A stretch of 64,000 nt of DNA from contig NC_086284.1 of NCBI RefSeq assembly GCF_963924245.1, positions 108,003,904 to 108,067,903 of the forward strand, given 5' to 3'. A program made the position numbers and the translations under genes. The notes beneath the pieces are model-generated. The model ran no database searches, was not told the origin of the DNA, and saw only the letters and a list, made by a program, of their open reading frames with translations. Shown here in pieces: positions 12,651 through 24,784 of this stretch; the first letter of the stretch is position 1; every line of letters begins with the position of its first letter. This stretch comes from Chroicocephalus ridibundus (taxonomy: Eukaryota > Chordata > Aves > Charadriiformes > Laridae).

Positions 12651-15095
12651 AAATAGAACAAGTTCATAAAAATCATAATCTGTTCTTAATTCATGAACCA
12701 AGAAAGATATATTCACTGAGTATAAAAGAAGATTGACATTCATTCAGTGAACCCCTTAGAACTTTAATGTCCCCATGACTGCATAGTACAACCTTGACTG
12801 AAGAAAATGTATGCTTTAGTTCTTGATACTTTAAAAGCTATCACCAGGAGCGAGCTGGAAGGCTTTTGTAAAACCCTATTTATTCATTGAGAATACATTG
12901 TTTGTTATCTTAATGGTATCTATGAAACACAGTGAATCACTATCTATCTCTATTAAATCTACTTTCATATTTCTTCCTTCTCCTGTTCTCTCAGCTCCAT
13001 TTGGAGAAGTTGATGAGGCTGAATAAAGACTGTAATAACAGGATTTAATGGGTGTAGTATCTGTGGGTAGACAAGGTCGTAAGTGTTGAGTAAGTAGCAG
13101 CAAAGGCAAAGGAAAGAAGCATGGTCTTAAACAAGTCAAAACCTTGCAAAAAGCTATTGTTAGTTAATATCCTAAGAAAGTGATTCACTTCCTCAGTGGA
13201 TGAAATTCTTTGTTCATGGAAAAGATTAGTTTGTTATTTCTATAAGCTTGTTCTTTTCCTTGAATTTTTTATCAAATATCTTGCTTAGGCAGTTAAACGT
13301 TTATAAAGACACAGATTAATAAAAACAGTTATGCAACTAATTCCCCTTGGTTGCAGAGGAATTTATGATTCTAAATCCTTTTGTGATTCTGGGATTTTAC
13401 AGATATTGTAAGTAATCCCTCCTATATTTTGTAATTTGAGGGGTTTGTAACTTGAATTTTCTGCTATTGCCTGACCAAATAGTTTAAAATAGGCCTAACT
13501 CAACTTTCCTAAGTGCAGCACAGTACAGTGTCAAAATTAGTATTTCACAGATAGTGGTAACTGTAAGCAGTATTGCCAACTTGATGCATGACATTAAGTT
13601 CATTTTAATACATGGATTTGAGTATTTTACATTTTAGGGGACTGAGTAATCATTTTTCCTGAGAAAGGCATTTCAACTGAATGTGTGTGCTCTTTTATTT
13701 GTTATTCTGTCATATTGTAATATCAATAGTACTTAGCATATAGTCCAAAAATGAAGCTTATATATTTTGTCAGGTTGTTTTATCAATTCTAAAACAGTAG
13801 TAATAAATTTCGCTATTACAAATATCCCAACTTTCATATATAACCATTCTTCTTTCCCTGCTCTTCCTCGTCTTCCTCCTCTCAATTAGCTCACAAACAT
13901 TAATCTTCCTTTCCTCCTTTAAAGTCTTGAACCGTTGCTGTTCTTGAGCCAGACTGCTCTTTCTCCTCCCTGCTACAATTTTTTCATCCACTTCCACCTC
14001 CCTGGCAGCTCTCAATGACTGTTGCATCATCCCTTACATCTCCTGGCTCCACCCCAAACCTCTTCCGTCCCCTCATCATTTTCTCTCCTCTTTGAGGTCA
14101 GATTGTTCTCCTGCTTTCTGACACATCCAGGTTCTTGGTGTAAGTTTTGCTTCCATGAATCTCAAAAACATAATAAAAGAAAATGCATATAGTTGGTCAA
14201 TATTCACTTAACTCAAAAGTTTCTACTATGTGGCATTAGCTATACAGGTACAATTTAGTAAAACATTAAATGTATTGGACTATTAACCCATATTAGCCAA
14301 AGAAGCATACAAAGTCACCAATACAAGGACTAAAATGAACCCATATTCATTAGAATACAATCAGAAGCAAGAATTATGGCCTAATAATAGATGGATTTAG
14401 GGAGAAGAGAATAAGTGAAGGGAAAAAAATTGTATTTGATGTGAGCAGTGATAATAAGTGATCAAACTAAACATTTGAATCATAACCTCCTAATAAAAAA
14501 TTCACTTCATTTTGAGTATGTACTTTGAAAATGTATAATATCCTACTTGGCAATGTTTTTGGTTGATTAATTCTCTCCAGGTGTAAGTCAGGAACTTTCA
14601 CTTACACGCTTCAATACACATACTCATCAGTCAAGTCATTACATAATTTTTTTCTTCAATCTTTTCAACTACCAAGAGCTGAATATATGGGTAATACAAC
14701 AGAGGGGTAAAACATCCTTCTAATCTGTTTATTACACTAACTAGAGATAATACAGTAGCAGTGCATAATAGTAACGTACCAGATCCCTTGCTGGTCCAGG
14801 GATTTCATGAACAAGGTTGGTTGCTGTCTGATGATCTGGTCTTATATTTAATCAGTGACTCATTCACCCATGGCAAAGACAGCAACTTGCTATGCAAAAC
14901 AAACAGAAAGAGGAGCAGTATTTCCAATGTGTTAAGGAACAGCTAAAACTATTATAGATCTTCATTCTTTCTCTAGGTATTTGAATTCTCTAGTAAGACA
15001 GTTAGCCAAGCAATGTTACATCTCGATGACAGCTGGGTGAAATCAATAAGAAATTTGTCACATCAATTGAGAAGAGTTCTTGGATTTAGTAGGGT

Positions 15096-15142
15096 TGTTT
15101 GTTTGGTTTTTGTTTTGTTTTTTTTGTTTTGTTTTGTTTTTA
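15096..15142. repeat. T-rich (GTTTT)n simple repeat
   Basis: Irregular GTTT, GTTTT and longer T units follow each other. This is low-complexity sequence with no coding potential. Confidence 0.8.
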
Positions 15143-17504
15143 ATTTGTGGCTTTTTTTAACAGATGAATGATTTTGTGTTCTTCTGCCAAGATACTTCTA
15201 TATCCTCATGATCAATTCAGAACAAAGTAAATATTTCATAGTCTTGCATACACACTGCAGAAGTGATTTTTTTGCCTTTGTGTCTTTGTTCCACAAAGGC
15301 TCTGGATGTAACACTAGAAGCCTTCTGGCTTCCAGACAACTGCAGGCATTTCATGTAAAATCCAATAGACTTCCTAAGGTTGTTACACTTGCTAAGCTTT
15401 CGTATACTCTGTATGCTGTGGTTAACTTAACTTCCATTTGCACTATTTATCAGTATTTCGCTATAGATGGGAAAACTTCATCATAAGCTTCACCAAGCCA
15501 CGACACTCCAAATACTTCTGCAGTTAAGAATGAAAAATAATTTGAGCTATACACTGTGATCTCATATATAATAGTACCTCTAGCTTGTATATAACTGCTT
15601 TATATTAAGTGTCCAAGAATCACATAAAGCCGGTCAATGTTCACTAAATTTCACAAGAAAAGAAGATCAGTCAGCATAAAAAAAAATCTATACAAGCCTT
15701 TGTAACTTGTGTCGGTAATTAGAGAAATTTTAAGCTAAAAGTATAGCTTCCAAAAAGAGTTCAGATATGACTTGTGAAAGGCAGTCTCTGTACAGAGAAA
15801 TTTTACAGTTATCAATTTAGATACTGGAGATTTGCCTACTGTCTCCTTTAAATTCATTAAATTATTTTTAGATCAACTCATAATTCCCCTTGAGAAGTAT
15901 TCCCCTTGAAATTTAGGTGGGTGATTCCTCTGTGCATATTTGAAAATTCTGGCCCAAGTTGTTTATCATCAGAAGTTCATCAGTCTGTAAGTACGTGCTA
16001 CTTTTCTTGACCACTTGCTTTTCTGATGTTGCTTCATATTCTGTGGAAACATACAAATATAGGCATTTAATTAAACTTAATTTTAAAAAGTTGAGCATAT
16101 TGGTACTAATGAGAATATGTAAAAATTTCTGTAACAATAAGCTGAAAAAAATACTTAACTTTTTGCAAATTAATGTAGTAAAGAAGGTTGCTTGAAAGCC
16201 ATGCAACCAACAAATGAAACAAAGTAGAGCTAATATAACTACCTAAACATCAAATTATTGGAGTAGATAATTTGCACCAAGAGTTAACTTTTTTTTTTCA
16301 TTATCTCACATAGTCAAATTATCTTAAAATAGTCCTCATTGTTTCACTTATAAAATTATCTGGATGAGTGCTTGGTTTTGATATAAATGTATGATTTAAA
16401 AATCTGAAGAGCTGGCAAACTAATAGCAAGTGCATTTATTCTAGATGTTCAAAGGCAGGCAAGGATGTAGAGAGAGGAAGAAAAAGAAAGGCAACCCCCT
16501 ACATTTTTAATTTATGAAATGAAAGACTTTCTGAGTTTGCCCTCTTCATTCTCTTATGAAATTTAGATCTTGGAGAACTCCAGAAATGTACAGTTCTTTC
16601 AGTATTACCTGTCTTCAACATTCAGCCCTGCTGCCTCTGTTACAAATCCCGTACAACTGCTTTTGACTGTGGAGGGAATCCTCTGAATAGCGTATCTTGA
16701 TGGGCTCTTCTTTGCAGTTAACAAACCAATGTAAAAATCACAGCAACCATAGATTTATGATGGGAGAAAAAGCCAAGTTGCTTGATTGGCTTAACTTGTT
16801 ACTGAAGTTAATGAAGCAACGGCTGAGGAAATGAAGAATTCTATGAAAGTGATCACTTTGTTTTGGTACATATTCCAAAATGAGATAGCTAGCTGACACT
16901 ACACTTCTTTCATGTAATACAGCAAGAATCCTTGACTCAAAACACAGATACTGCAGTGTTTGATTTGAAAATCGGTCAGATTCTATCATACACTTGATAT
17001 TTAAGAAATGATGATATGCATGTGCCTAAATTTCACACTAAGAGTGTAGATGAGTGTTTCACCTTTGTAGCACTGAAGAGAAAACTATTCAACATTTATT
17101 CTCCTGTTATATTATTTAAAATAAAATGATAGGATTGTTGGTAGGAAAAAAAGCTCTCAGAAAAAATATTTATTCTTGTTGAAACTGAGAACACAAGCTT
17201 TGTTTTAGATTTCTAGGCAAAAATTGACAGATTTTTTTTTGCATTTTAATCTTGGTCAAAGTATTTCCACATCTTTTCTTTTGTTGTAGGATCTAAGCCT
17301 TGGCACATTTGGAAACCTAATAAATCTCCATGCTCTAAAGATACCCAAGCACATGTGTTTGCCTTTAAAGGCCTCCACAACACATTTATTTGTTCCCTCA
17401 AAGTTGCAAGAATTAAAATAACTTCACATCAATATGAGACACAAAGCAGCTCTGAAAAGCCTGGGCGATTTCATAGTCAAATTGGTTGGGGAGATTAGAA
17501 TTCA

Positions 17505-17856
17505 AGAAACTGACAATTGGGACGAAAAATGCCATAACTCTGAATGTCCCACCCTCACTTGTTCTTCCCTCTATTTTTATTGCTAAGCATGACATCACAT
17601 GGTATGGAATTGACCCTTTGGTCAGTTGGGGTCAGCTGTCCTGGTTATGTCCCCTCCCACCTTCTCATGCACCCCCAGCCTACTCACTGGTGGGGCAGTC
17701 TGAGAAGCAGAGAAGACCTTGATGCTGTGCAAGCACTGCTCAGCAATAGCTAAAACATCCTTGCGTTATCATCACTATTTTCATCACAATTCCAAAACAT
17801 AAGACCATACAAGCTACTATGATGAATTTTAACTCTATCCCAGGCAAACCCAATGC
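17505..17856 (-). mobile_element. Decayed ERV LTR fragment, same family as 20748-21301
   Basis: The reverse complement starts TGCATTGGGTTTGCCTGGGA and continues GATAGAGTTAA, AGGACAGCTGAC, ACTGACCAAAGGG, TTCCATACCATGTGATGTCA and TGCTTAG. The same blocks occur in the same order in the plus-strand LTR at 20748. The TATA region of that copy (TAGTATATAAAG) reads TAGCAATAAAAA here. Similarity fades near 17505, before the R/U5 part. No viral gene accompanies it. It is an older, truncated copy in opposite orientation, about 3 kb from its better-preserved relative. Confidence 0.85.
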
Positions 17857-20747
17857 AATTAGAAGTATACACTTACACTTTGTCAACAGGACACAAAAGC
17901 AGTTCACTGCTTCAGAAATACTAAGGCTATTTTTTATTAAAAGAAATAAATCAACCGTTAGTGATTTAAACCATTAAAAGTTGACACTTTCAAAATAAAG
18001 ATCAATAGTCCTCTTCTCAAGAATATTAACAGTGTTTTCTTATCTCTATCCATTATTACTGTCAATATATCTTACGGTTAATCAGATTATTTCTTTCAAA
18101 AGCTTGAACATTTAAATTCCAAGCAGGGAAGGACTTTTCAGAAAAAAAAAGTGAAGTATTTGAGGGTAAAAGAGCATCTCAAAAACTGTATAGGATACAT
18201 TCTTTTAGGTCTTTACCCATAAGATCAGTCATCTAAAGCATTTAAAGTTACACCTTGAGTTATGCCTGAAGTTAGTTACACTTCTCATTATGAAGAAAGA
18301 AAGGTAATTTAATTTTATTTTAAAAGGATATATTTATATTCTACTCTCTTCTGTAAACATGCTCATCAAAATCATAAATAATAGTCTAAAAAAGACAAAG
18401 GTTTGATATAAAATACATTGATGTAAAAGGAAGAAACCCTTCAGATTTCAAAGATTCTTGGAGTAGCCTGCTTTACGGAGTGATGAAGCAGTTATTAAAC
18501 TCATCAGAAAACTGAAGTAATTAATAAAACTGAGATGCTACAAGCTGACTTGACTAGTTTTGCCTCTTAATAATGTGTAAAAAGTTAGCCATGGGCATTT
18601 ATGAGTTATACAACGCGACATTTCAAAGTGGTTATTTGAATCATTATCCAGCAATACATGATGTGTCTTGAGACAAAAGGAAAGTCTGATACATACTTAA
18701 TCAACTGCTAGAAACACTGGGTGAGAGCATCAGAAATATAGAAGGTCAGGGATTTTGAATATGTTAGGAAGATAAAGTAGTTTATATTCATACAAAGGGC
18801 TGTGGCTTATGTATAAGGTAAACTTTATCCGTATGTGCCTATTAAAAGTATTTTGACAAAAGCTCCTAAACTTTTACAAAAGACTGGTCTCAATCATAAC
18901 TAAAAAAACATAGATCTTCATGAATGCTCCCCCCAAAAAATGTTCCTTCTTAAATAAATTTATCACTATACACTGTACGCTACTTTAATAACATGACAGT
19001 AATTTTTAACCCCAAGCTTATTTCGTATTTGTTTTGTGGTTTGTTTTTTTCTTCACCTTATGAGTCTTTCAATCCTTAAGGCTTCATATAAAAACTAAAG
19101 ATCAACAGAGTTGGTGCATATATGTAATACTACTATATGCAAGATATCTAATATACAGCAGTTTAATAACTGTGCCAAATTTGGATCAATGCTGCCATAA
19201 AAGGGACAGAAAAATACTGGGAAAATTACAAGGTATTCCCCCCAGCCAGTGCCCTGAGATAGATCTTTCTATCTTTTTCTTGTCACCTTATAAAATAGAT
19301 TGCCTTTCTTTAAAGATACATAGTCAGAAAAGTACAAGTCAGGACAAAGGATGCCATTTATAGCCCTGCTTGACAGCTGATGGGTTCTGTATGTGTTTTA
19401 TTTAATTCCTTCTGCATCTGAATATACTCTGCTAGCAAAAATAGTTTGTCAAAGTGGAACTTTCCACATCTTCAAGGAACGAGCCTTGAATAAGTACTTC
19501 TTATTTAAAGCATCTTCAGAATCAGGCACGGGTATATGTTTTCACGGATTTGAATATTACCAGTCTTACTCTTTGCCATCAGCTGACTGACATCTAGCAG
19601 TGCTTTCAGTTGCTTTATTTAAGAATGAATTTGTTTTTTGAAATCACTATTGAAAATGTTTTTCCTGGAGCACAATTTAGCCCTGCTCGGGCTATTCCCT
19701 GGCTCATTTTTGTGCAGAAATGAGAGAGCTGTCAAGGGTCTGTGTGTGCTTGAGTCTCACTGTGACTTAGAGGCAGGATATCAGCCAGGTTTCTTCATCT
19801 AGACCACCAAAATTAAATAACTTTTCTAGACTGGGTGTGGTCAATGGAGTTCATGTCAGGAACTTCAAGCAAATATTGGTTTTGTTTGCTATCCATTACC
19901 AAAATCATACTTAAGGTGATTGATTTTGAATAATGTGTGACTACAATTGCTATAGGTTTTGACTTCTCATATCTTTCCTGTCCTTCCTTATCCTTGCACA
20001 GCTGTTTTAAAACTCTAAAAAGTTAAATTATAAAAGTTAAACATTCTAACAAGTTTAGTAAGGATAGACGTTCTTAAGTCTGGAAAACCTTTTCAAAACC
20101 TGCAACTGTTCCTTTTTTTATTAATATCATATACATTTTATCAGAATAAAACGCATACCATACAGAGAACACCCTTTCTTCACACAATACAGCATATCTA
20201 TATCTGTTACATTGTTTCTACATTCTCATCAAGTCATGTTATGATTTTGCCATTTGAAAATAACAAAACTAATTTAAATAGTAACTATTAACAAAGACCA
20301 TTCCTTGTTCCCTCATTACCTCTATCTTATTTCCCTCAGTGGTTCAGTTAGGCTTCTTCGATATATATCTCAAAAAACACAAAAGAATAATTTAGCAGCT
20401 TCCATAATATCTCACTACAGAGGCTACTTTCTTTCACCTTACACTTTCCCCTCTTTGCCACAGACTTTTCTCAGGGGACCACCTTCCTCTTCTCCAGGAC
20501 TTGTATGTACTGAGATTAAACATAGCTTTAAAGATGTAGGAAAGTTATTGCAGGCTGATGGGGTGGTTAGGTACTGTGTCAGTATATAATATGTAAATAT
20601 ATGAAATATTCCTTCCAATGAGGGACAACTTAAAGGTGTGACAAGGACTGATTCAATATGAGAATTACAAAAGCTTTCTTTTTTTAGGAATAAGGCTTAG
20701 CTCTTCCATGTGACAATATATAGAAGAATGTCTTAAAACAATATTGT
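17857..20747. other. AT-rich DNA with no recognised gene
   Basis: This stretch lies between the two related LTR copies. No open frame resembles a known protein, and no retroviral gag, pol or env remnant is visible. It is therefore ordinary flanking DNA and not the body of a provirus, which also follows from the opposite orientation of the two LTRs. Confidence 0.6.
20743..20747. repeat. Left target-site duplication of the 20748 LTR
   Basis: ATTGT here pairs with ATCGT at 21302-21306. Four of five bases match, as expected for an older insertion. Confidence 0.55.
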
Positions 20748-21301
20748 TGTCATGGTTTCAGTTGTGATAGAGTTAATTTTCTTACTAGCGGCTGACATAA
20801 TGCTATGTTTTGTGACAGGAAATAGTGTCTATAGCGCACTAGTGGTTTTAGTTGTTTCTGAACACTCAGGGCCTTTTTGGCTTCTCACACCACCACACCA
20901 GTGAGTAGACTGGGAGTGCACAAGAAGTTGGGAGGGGATACAGCCAGGACAGCTGACTCTGACTGACCAAAGGGATATTCCATGCCATGTGATATCATGC
21001 TTAGTATATAAAGTCAGGGGAAGAAGAAGGAAGGGAGGGAGGTTAGGGGTGATGGTGTTTGTCTTCCCAAGTATGTGTGATGAAGCCCTGCTTTCCTGGA
21101 GATGGCTGAACGATGGGAAGCAGTGAATTGATTCCTTGTTTTGCTTTGCTCGCACGTGCAGCTTTTGCTCTACCTATTAAACTGTCTTCATCTCAACCCG
21201 TGAGTCCTTTCTCTTCTTATTCTCTCCCCAGTCCCAACTTTGGGGGGTGGTGAATGAGCAGCTGCATGGTCCTAGTTGCCAGCTGGGGTTAAACCATTAC
21301 A
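20748..21301 (+). mobile_element. Solo LTR of a bird endogenous retrovirus (TGTCATGGTTT family)
   Basis: The element starts TGTCATGGTTTCAG and ends TTAAACCATTACA. The terminal 11 bases are inverted repeats with two differences (TGTCATGGTTT against TGTAATGGTTT). Flanking pentamers are ATTGT before and ATCGT after, a target-site duplication with one change. Internal landmarks are GGATATTCCAT at 20973-20983, TATATAAA at 21005-21012 and ATTAAA at 21176-21181. I know this LTR type as very common in birds. No internal viral genes adjoin it, so recombination between two LTRs has probably removed the provirus. Confidence 0.9.
21005..21012 (+). promoter_or_regulatory. TATA box of the LTR
   Basis: TATATAAA lies 32 bases after the start of GGATATTCCAT. 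It has the usual place of an LTR core promoter at the end of U3. Whether it is used cannot be seen. Confidence 0.65.
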
Positions 21302-21954
21302 ATCGTCCTTTGCAAAGATTACACTAAAAATGTCAGTGATAAACAATAATATGGATGGAGGAGATTCAGTAAGCCTCATCCCTTAAAAATGTTCCATTGT
21401 GCAGGACTTCCCACATAATTACATCTATGTTTTTTGGCTGGCATCTACAGGATTCTGCTACTGCAGAGTTTTATCTATTTATGAACCACATTTTTAAAGC
21501 CTTTTTTCAATCAATCCTTCTTTTAGTTATTCAGGCTCATACCTAAATTGCAAGCAAATGAGAAATTCCCGTGAGGCTAGTGGCAATCTAAAGATGCTTC
21601 AAATTAAATATCTGTTTAAACATCTTGCTCACTTAGGGCCCAACAGTGAAATATAAAGAATAGCTTCAGAGGTTTTCAGATACCTACCTGTGATTCAGAG
21701 AAATTGTAAAGGTCTGCCAAAGTCCCACATGACCAAGCATCTCCCAAAAGCAGTGATATAACTCAGATACAGTGAGTTCCTTTACAATTACATTTGTTGA
21801 AGATATGGCCATTAGCATTTACACAGTTCATTTATAAAAGATCACGATTTAGCCCAGTGCTAAATGTGAGACAAAGGCAACACTGCTGATGGTAGTACAA
21901 CATTTCTGTATTTTTAGAGCAACTGTGGTGGTTTTCTTAGTCTTCCTGCCTCAG

Positions 21955-22047
21955 CCGGAGCCCTCAGGTATTGTTCAGAATTTATTCACACCTTCCTATA
22001 AGCAATTGCTGTGGAATCGGCTGCTCAAGAGACTCGTCTGCCCACAG
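21955..22047 (+). other. Candidate 93-bp exon (uncertain)
   Basis: A pyrimidine-rich tract (TTTTCTTAGTCTTCCTGCCTCAG) ends exactly at the left edge, and CCACAG|GTAATT marks the right edge, so both splice signals are strong. The segment is 31 whole codons with no stop in the frame that starts at its first base, reading PEPSGIVQNLFTPSY and then KQLLWNRLLKRLVCPQ. A second frame is also open, so the open frame alone proves little. I do not recognise the peptide. It could be a coding exon, a non-coding RNA exon or chance. Its start phase would agree with the end phase of 9208-9254. Confidence 0.22.
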
Positions 22048-22373
22048 GTAATTCCAGACATACCTCTCAAGGGGGGAGACTAATGAGAGTGAAGATGAAA
22101 TAGTCCAGCGATGATACAGAACAGGAAGACAGAGTCAATGGTGAGAATAGAGGCAGGGAGACATGAGTGTTCATCCTGAATTCAAAATGAAGTCAACTTT
22201 AATTTTAGTTTCAGAAAGCCTGGGCTTCACACTGGTAGTTTTCTTTAACATTAGCTCGAACAGACAAATGTAGGGCAAATCGAGAGTATAAATTTAGGTT
22301 TTCTTCTTGATTTATATGAATAGGGGGTCTGAATTCACACAGAGGTTAGGTATTAGTGATGATTTTTTGTTTG

Positions 22374-22392
22374 TTTTTTTTTTTTTTTTTTT
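22374..22392. repeat. Poly-T tract
   Basis: Nineteen consecutive T, preceded by GTTTG. Read on the minus strand it could be the A tail of an old retroposed sequence, but no recognisable body adjoins it. Confidence 0.85.
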
Positions 22393-22509
22393 AAATTCAG
22401 GCCATTCAAACAGCCCTCACACCAGAGAATGGACCTGCATAGTCTGTGTTTATTTCAAGTCAGAAGAATGAAATGGCTAAACAAATTTTCAGTATCTATT
22501 TAGCATGGT

Positions 22510-22588
22510 GTATATAACCTATATATATATGCCCTATATGACACATATTTATGTTATATGTATGTCTATGTATATAGATTTTATATAC
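22510..22588. repeat. TA-rich low-complexity sequence
   Basis: Repeated TATATA, TATG and TATGTATA units with interruptions. Simple sequence only. Confidence 0.7.
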
Positions 22589-24763
22589 AGGCAAACCAGC
22601 CTATTAATGATTGCACTTATAATGATTATTTTACAGAAATTCCAATATTAGAATGACAATAAAAAACATAAGAGTGAAAGAATACAAAATGTTAAGAAAC
22701 TTCCTTCTCTGAGTAGCTATATTGAAAATGCAATATTTCACACCATATTTCTAAGTTCAGTACCTTTACTGAGAAAGAAATGATGATGATTCTTCCATTG
22801 CTAACCCATTCCATTTATTTAAGGCTAGTACTGCTTTATAAACGAATTGTACAGTGGGAAACTCACCATTGTCACAGAGGGACAATGCAAGATAGATACA
22901 ACACTAAAAGCTTTCTTAAACTGGAAAATATGGCTTTAGGCTTGCTCTAGTTCTTTTTGGTGGGCTGAAGGACACGCCCTCAAACAGACAGAATCATATT
23001 TCCATCCTTTCCTCTTCCACTTAACTTCTCCATTTCTTTGTCTTTAAAATGTTAATTAACTTCTTAGCATATATATATCCCAAACTAGCTATTATTCACT
23101 TACACAGTAAACTACTTTATGCGTGTTGTATGTAAAGCAGAGTAGACACTTCACCTTCCTGCAGGTTGATTCAACCTATCAGAAAACTCCATAAATGAAG
23201 CCAGTCTGAGCTCCAGGCTGTCAGAGCCAGATTGCTTCTGCCTACCTAAGCAAATCTAACTCAGATATCTCTGCAGTAAATGCAGTATGCAGTGTAGACA
23301 CATATATGGCTACACTTGTGAACAATCCAAATGATTTACAATCACTCTTGATGATAAAATCCAGGTTTTGCTAATCACAAATTTGAGCGTGCACCCTACA
23401 TGATCCTCTACTGCAATCAGAGTATTAGTGTAATGCTATTTATCTTAGAAATAAGGCTTTTCTGCACTGTAAATAACTTTATTTAGCTTGTCTTTATTGC
23501 TAAGATGTTATCTCTAATAAGACCTTAACATCCTTCAACATCACACAGTGCAAACCTTTAGCAAAATGTTAAGGTAGTAACCAAATATAAGTGTGCAGAC
23601 AGCGTCCATAATACCACATTAAGACTAGCTTGTGTTTTCAAAGAAGCAGATTATTAGAAATGCCTATACAAAAGTAATTCTGCCAGAATAAATAAACTTC
23701 AACATATTCAAAGCCAGTTATCATCTATATAAAAAATTAATTTCTAAAAATAAAAATTGTAACACTAGTAATCTTATCCCCAAAGTGACTTTTGGTGTTA
23801 TGTAAATATTAACCCTTCCTGTAATAAAGGTTATAAATATATTTACAACAAATTTCTGTTCACATAAATATTTCAAAAGGCAAGAAAAAATGTGTCTCAT
23901 GACTGAAAATGTATTTGTTTTCTGATCATTTCTATTTGTAAGTAAACAACTCCACAAAGGCACAGTTACCAGAAAAGAGAGATATGACCTAAGGGCATAG
24001 AGCTAGTACAAACCAGACACTGACTGTAAAATAAATAGACAGTTCCTCCATTACTTTCAAACAATCCTCCAATCTAGATCTATATAAACAGAAAAATCAG
24101 GGGACAAAGGAAAAAATCCACAGCGTCTGTTGTTCACATAAACTTCGAACATGAATGCAAACTGCAGTAAGTAAGGATATAGGAAAAGGAGCCTCTGGGA
24201 CTGAAACACCAAATCTCCTCTGTGACAACGGAATGTGTGCTTTCAGCAGATGTCTTGACTAACATTTCATTTTAAATATAAGTGAATATTAACAGAAGGT
24301 TCTGCCTGCCATCAGATGGTTTAACATCATTTTCCTTCATCCTCAGGAATGTTTTATTGCTGTTTTATTGCTAACTCATTTTTAAAACCAGCAAATTTCT
24401 TTAACTTAAGTTCTTTCTCCCCTCCTCCATCCTTACCCCCAGGAAGGTCTTGCACACTGATTGATTCATGCCAAGACAGTGAATTGTATTTTTATTCCAA
24501 ATGTCAGATTTACAAGTTCTGTGTACTTATTCATAGATACTTTCATCTCTCCATGCTAAATGGGATTTTTTTATACTTCAAAGCTTGGATAGTTTTCTTT
24601 GAAAAAAAAAAAAAAGGAAAACCAAATTCTAATATTTTTGTGCATATATATGGGAAAGCTTGATGTTAAATTTCATGGATACGTATGGCCAAGCATGACC
24701 TTATTTTAAAATGTAAATCTCAGTTGTACATATTTTTGAAGCAAGGAAAGTCTATTGCAAGCT

Positions 24764-24784
24764 TCCCCCCCCCTCCCCCCCCCC
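24764..24784 (-). repeat. Poly-C tract (G-rich on the minus strand)
   Basis: Two long C runs are separated by a single T. Such a tract is prone to length change and can form unusual structures. No gene is beside it. Confidence 0.9.

Larger units (their letters stand above)
6507..17504. other. Long AT-rich stretch with no recognised gene
   Basis: About 11 kb without a convincing coding region or well-preserved mobile element. It holds a G-rich run at 9470-9493, an exon-like segment at 9208-9254, an A/C-rich low-complexity patch at about 11548-11590, a possible ancient repeat relic at 12541-12650, a pyrimidine-rich patch at about 13850-14110 and a (GTTTT)n patch at 15096-15142. Open frames here are below 100 codons and look like chance. 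Confidence 0.6.

Noticed and set aside
13770..14030. 86-codon minus-strand frame rich in R, E and K
   Set aside because: It reads a purine-rich low-complexity strand (pyrimidine-rich on plus), which gives such residues without any gene.
17505..21301. A provirus bounded by the two related LTRs
   Set aside because: The LTRs are in opposite orientation, and no gag, pol or env remnant lies between them.
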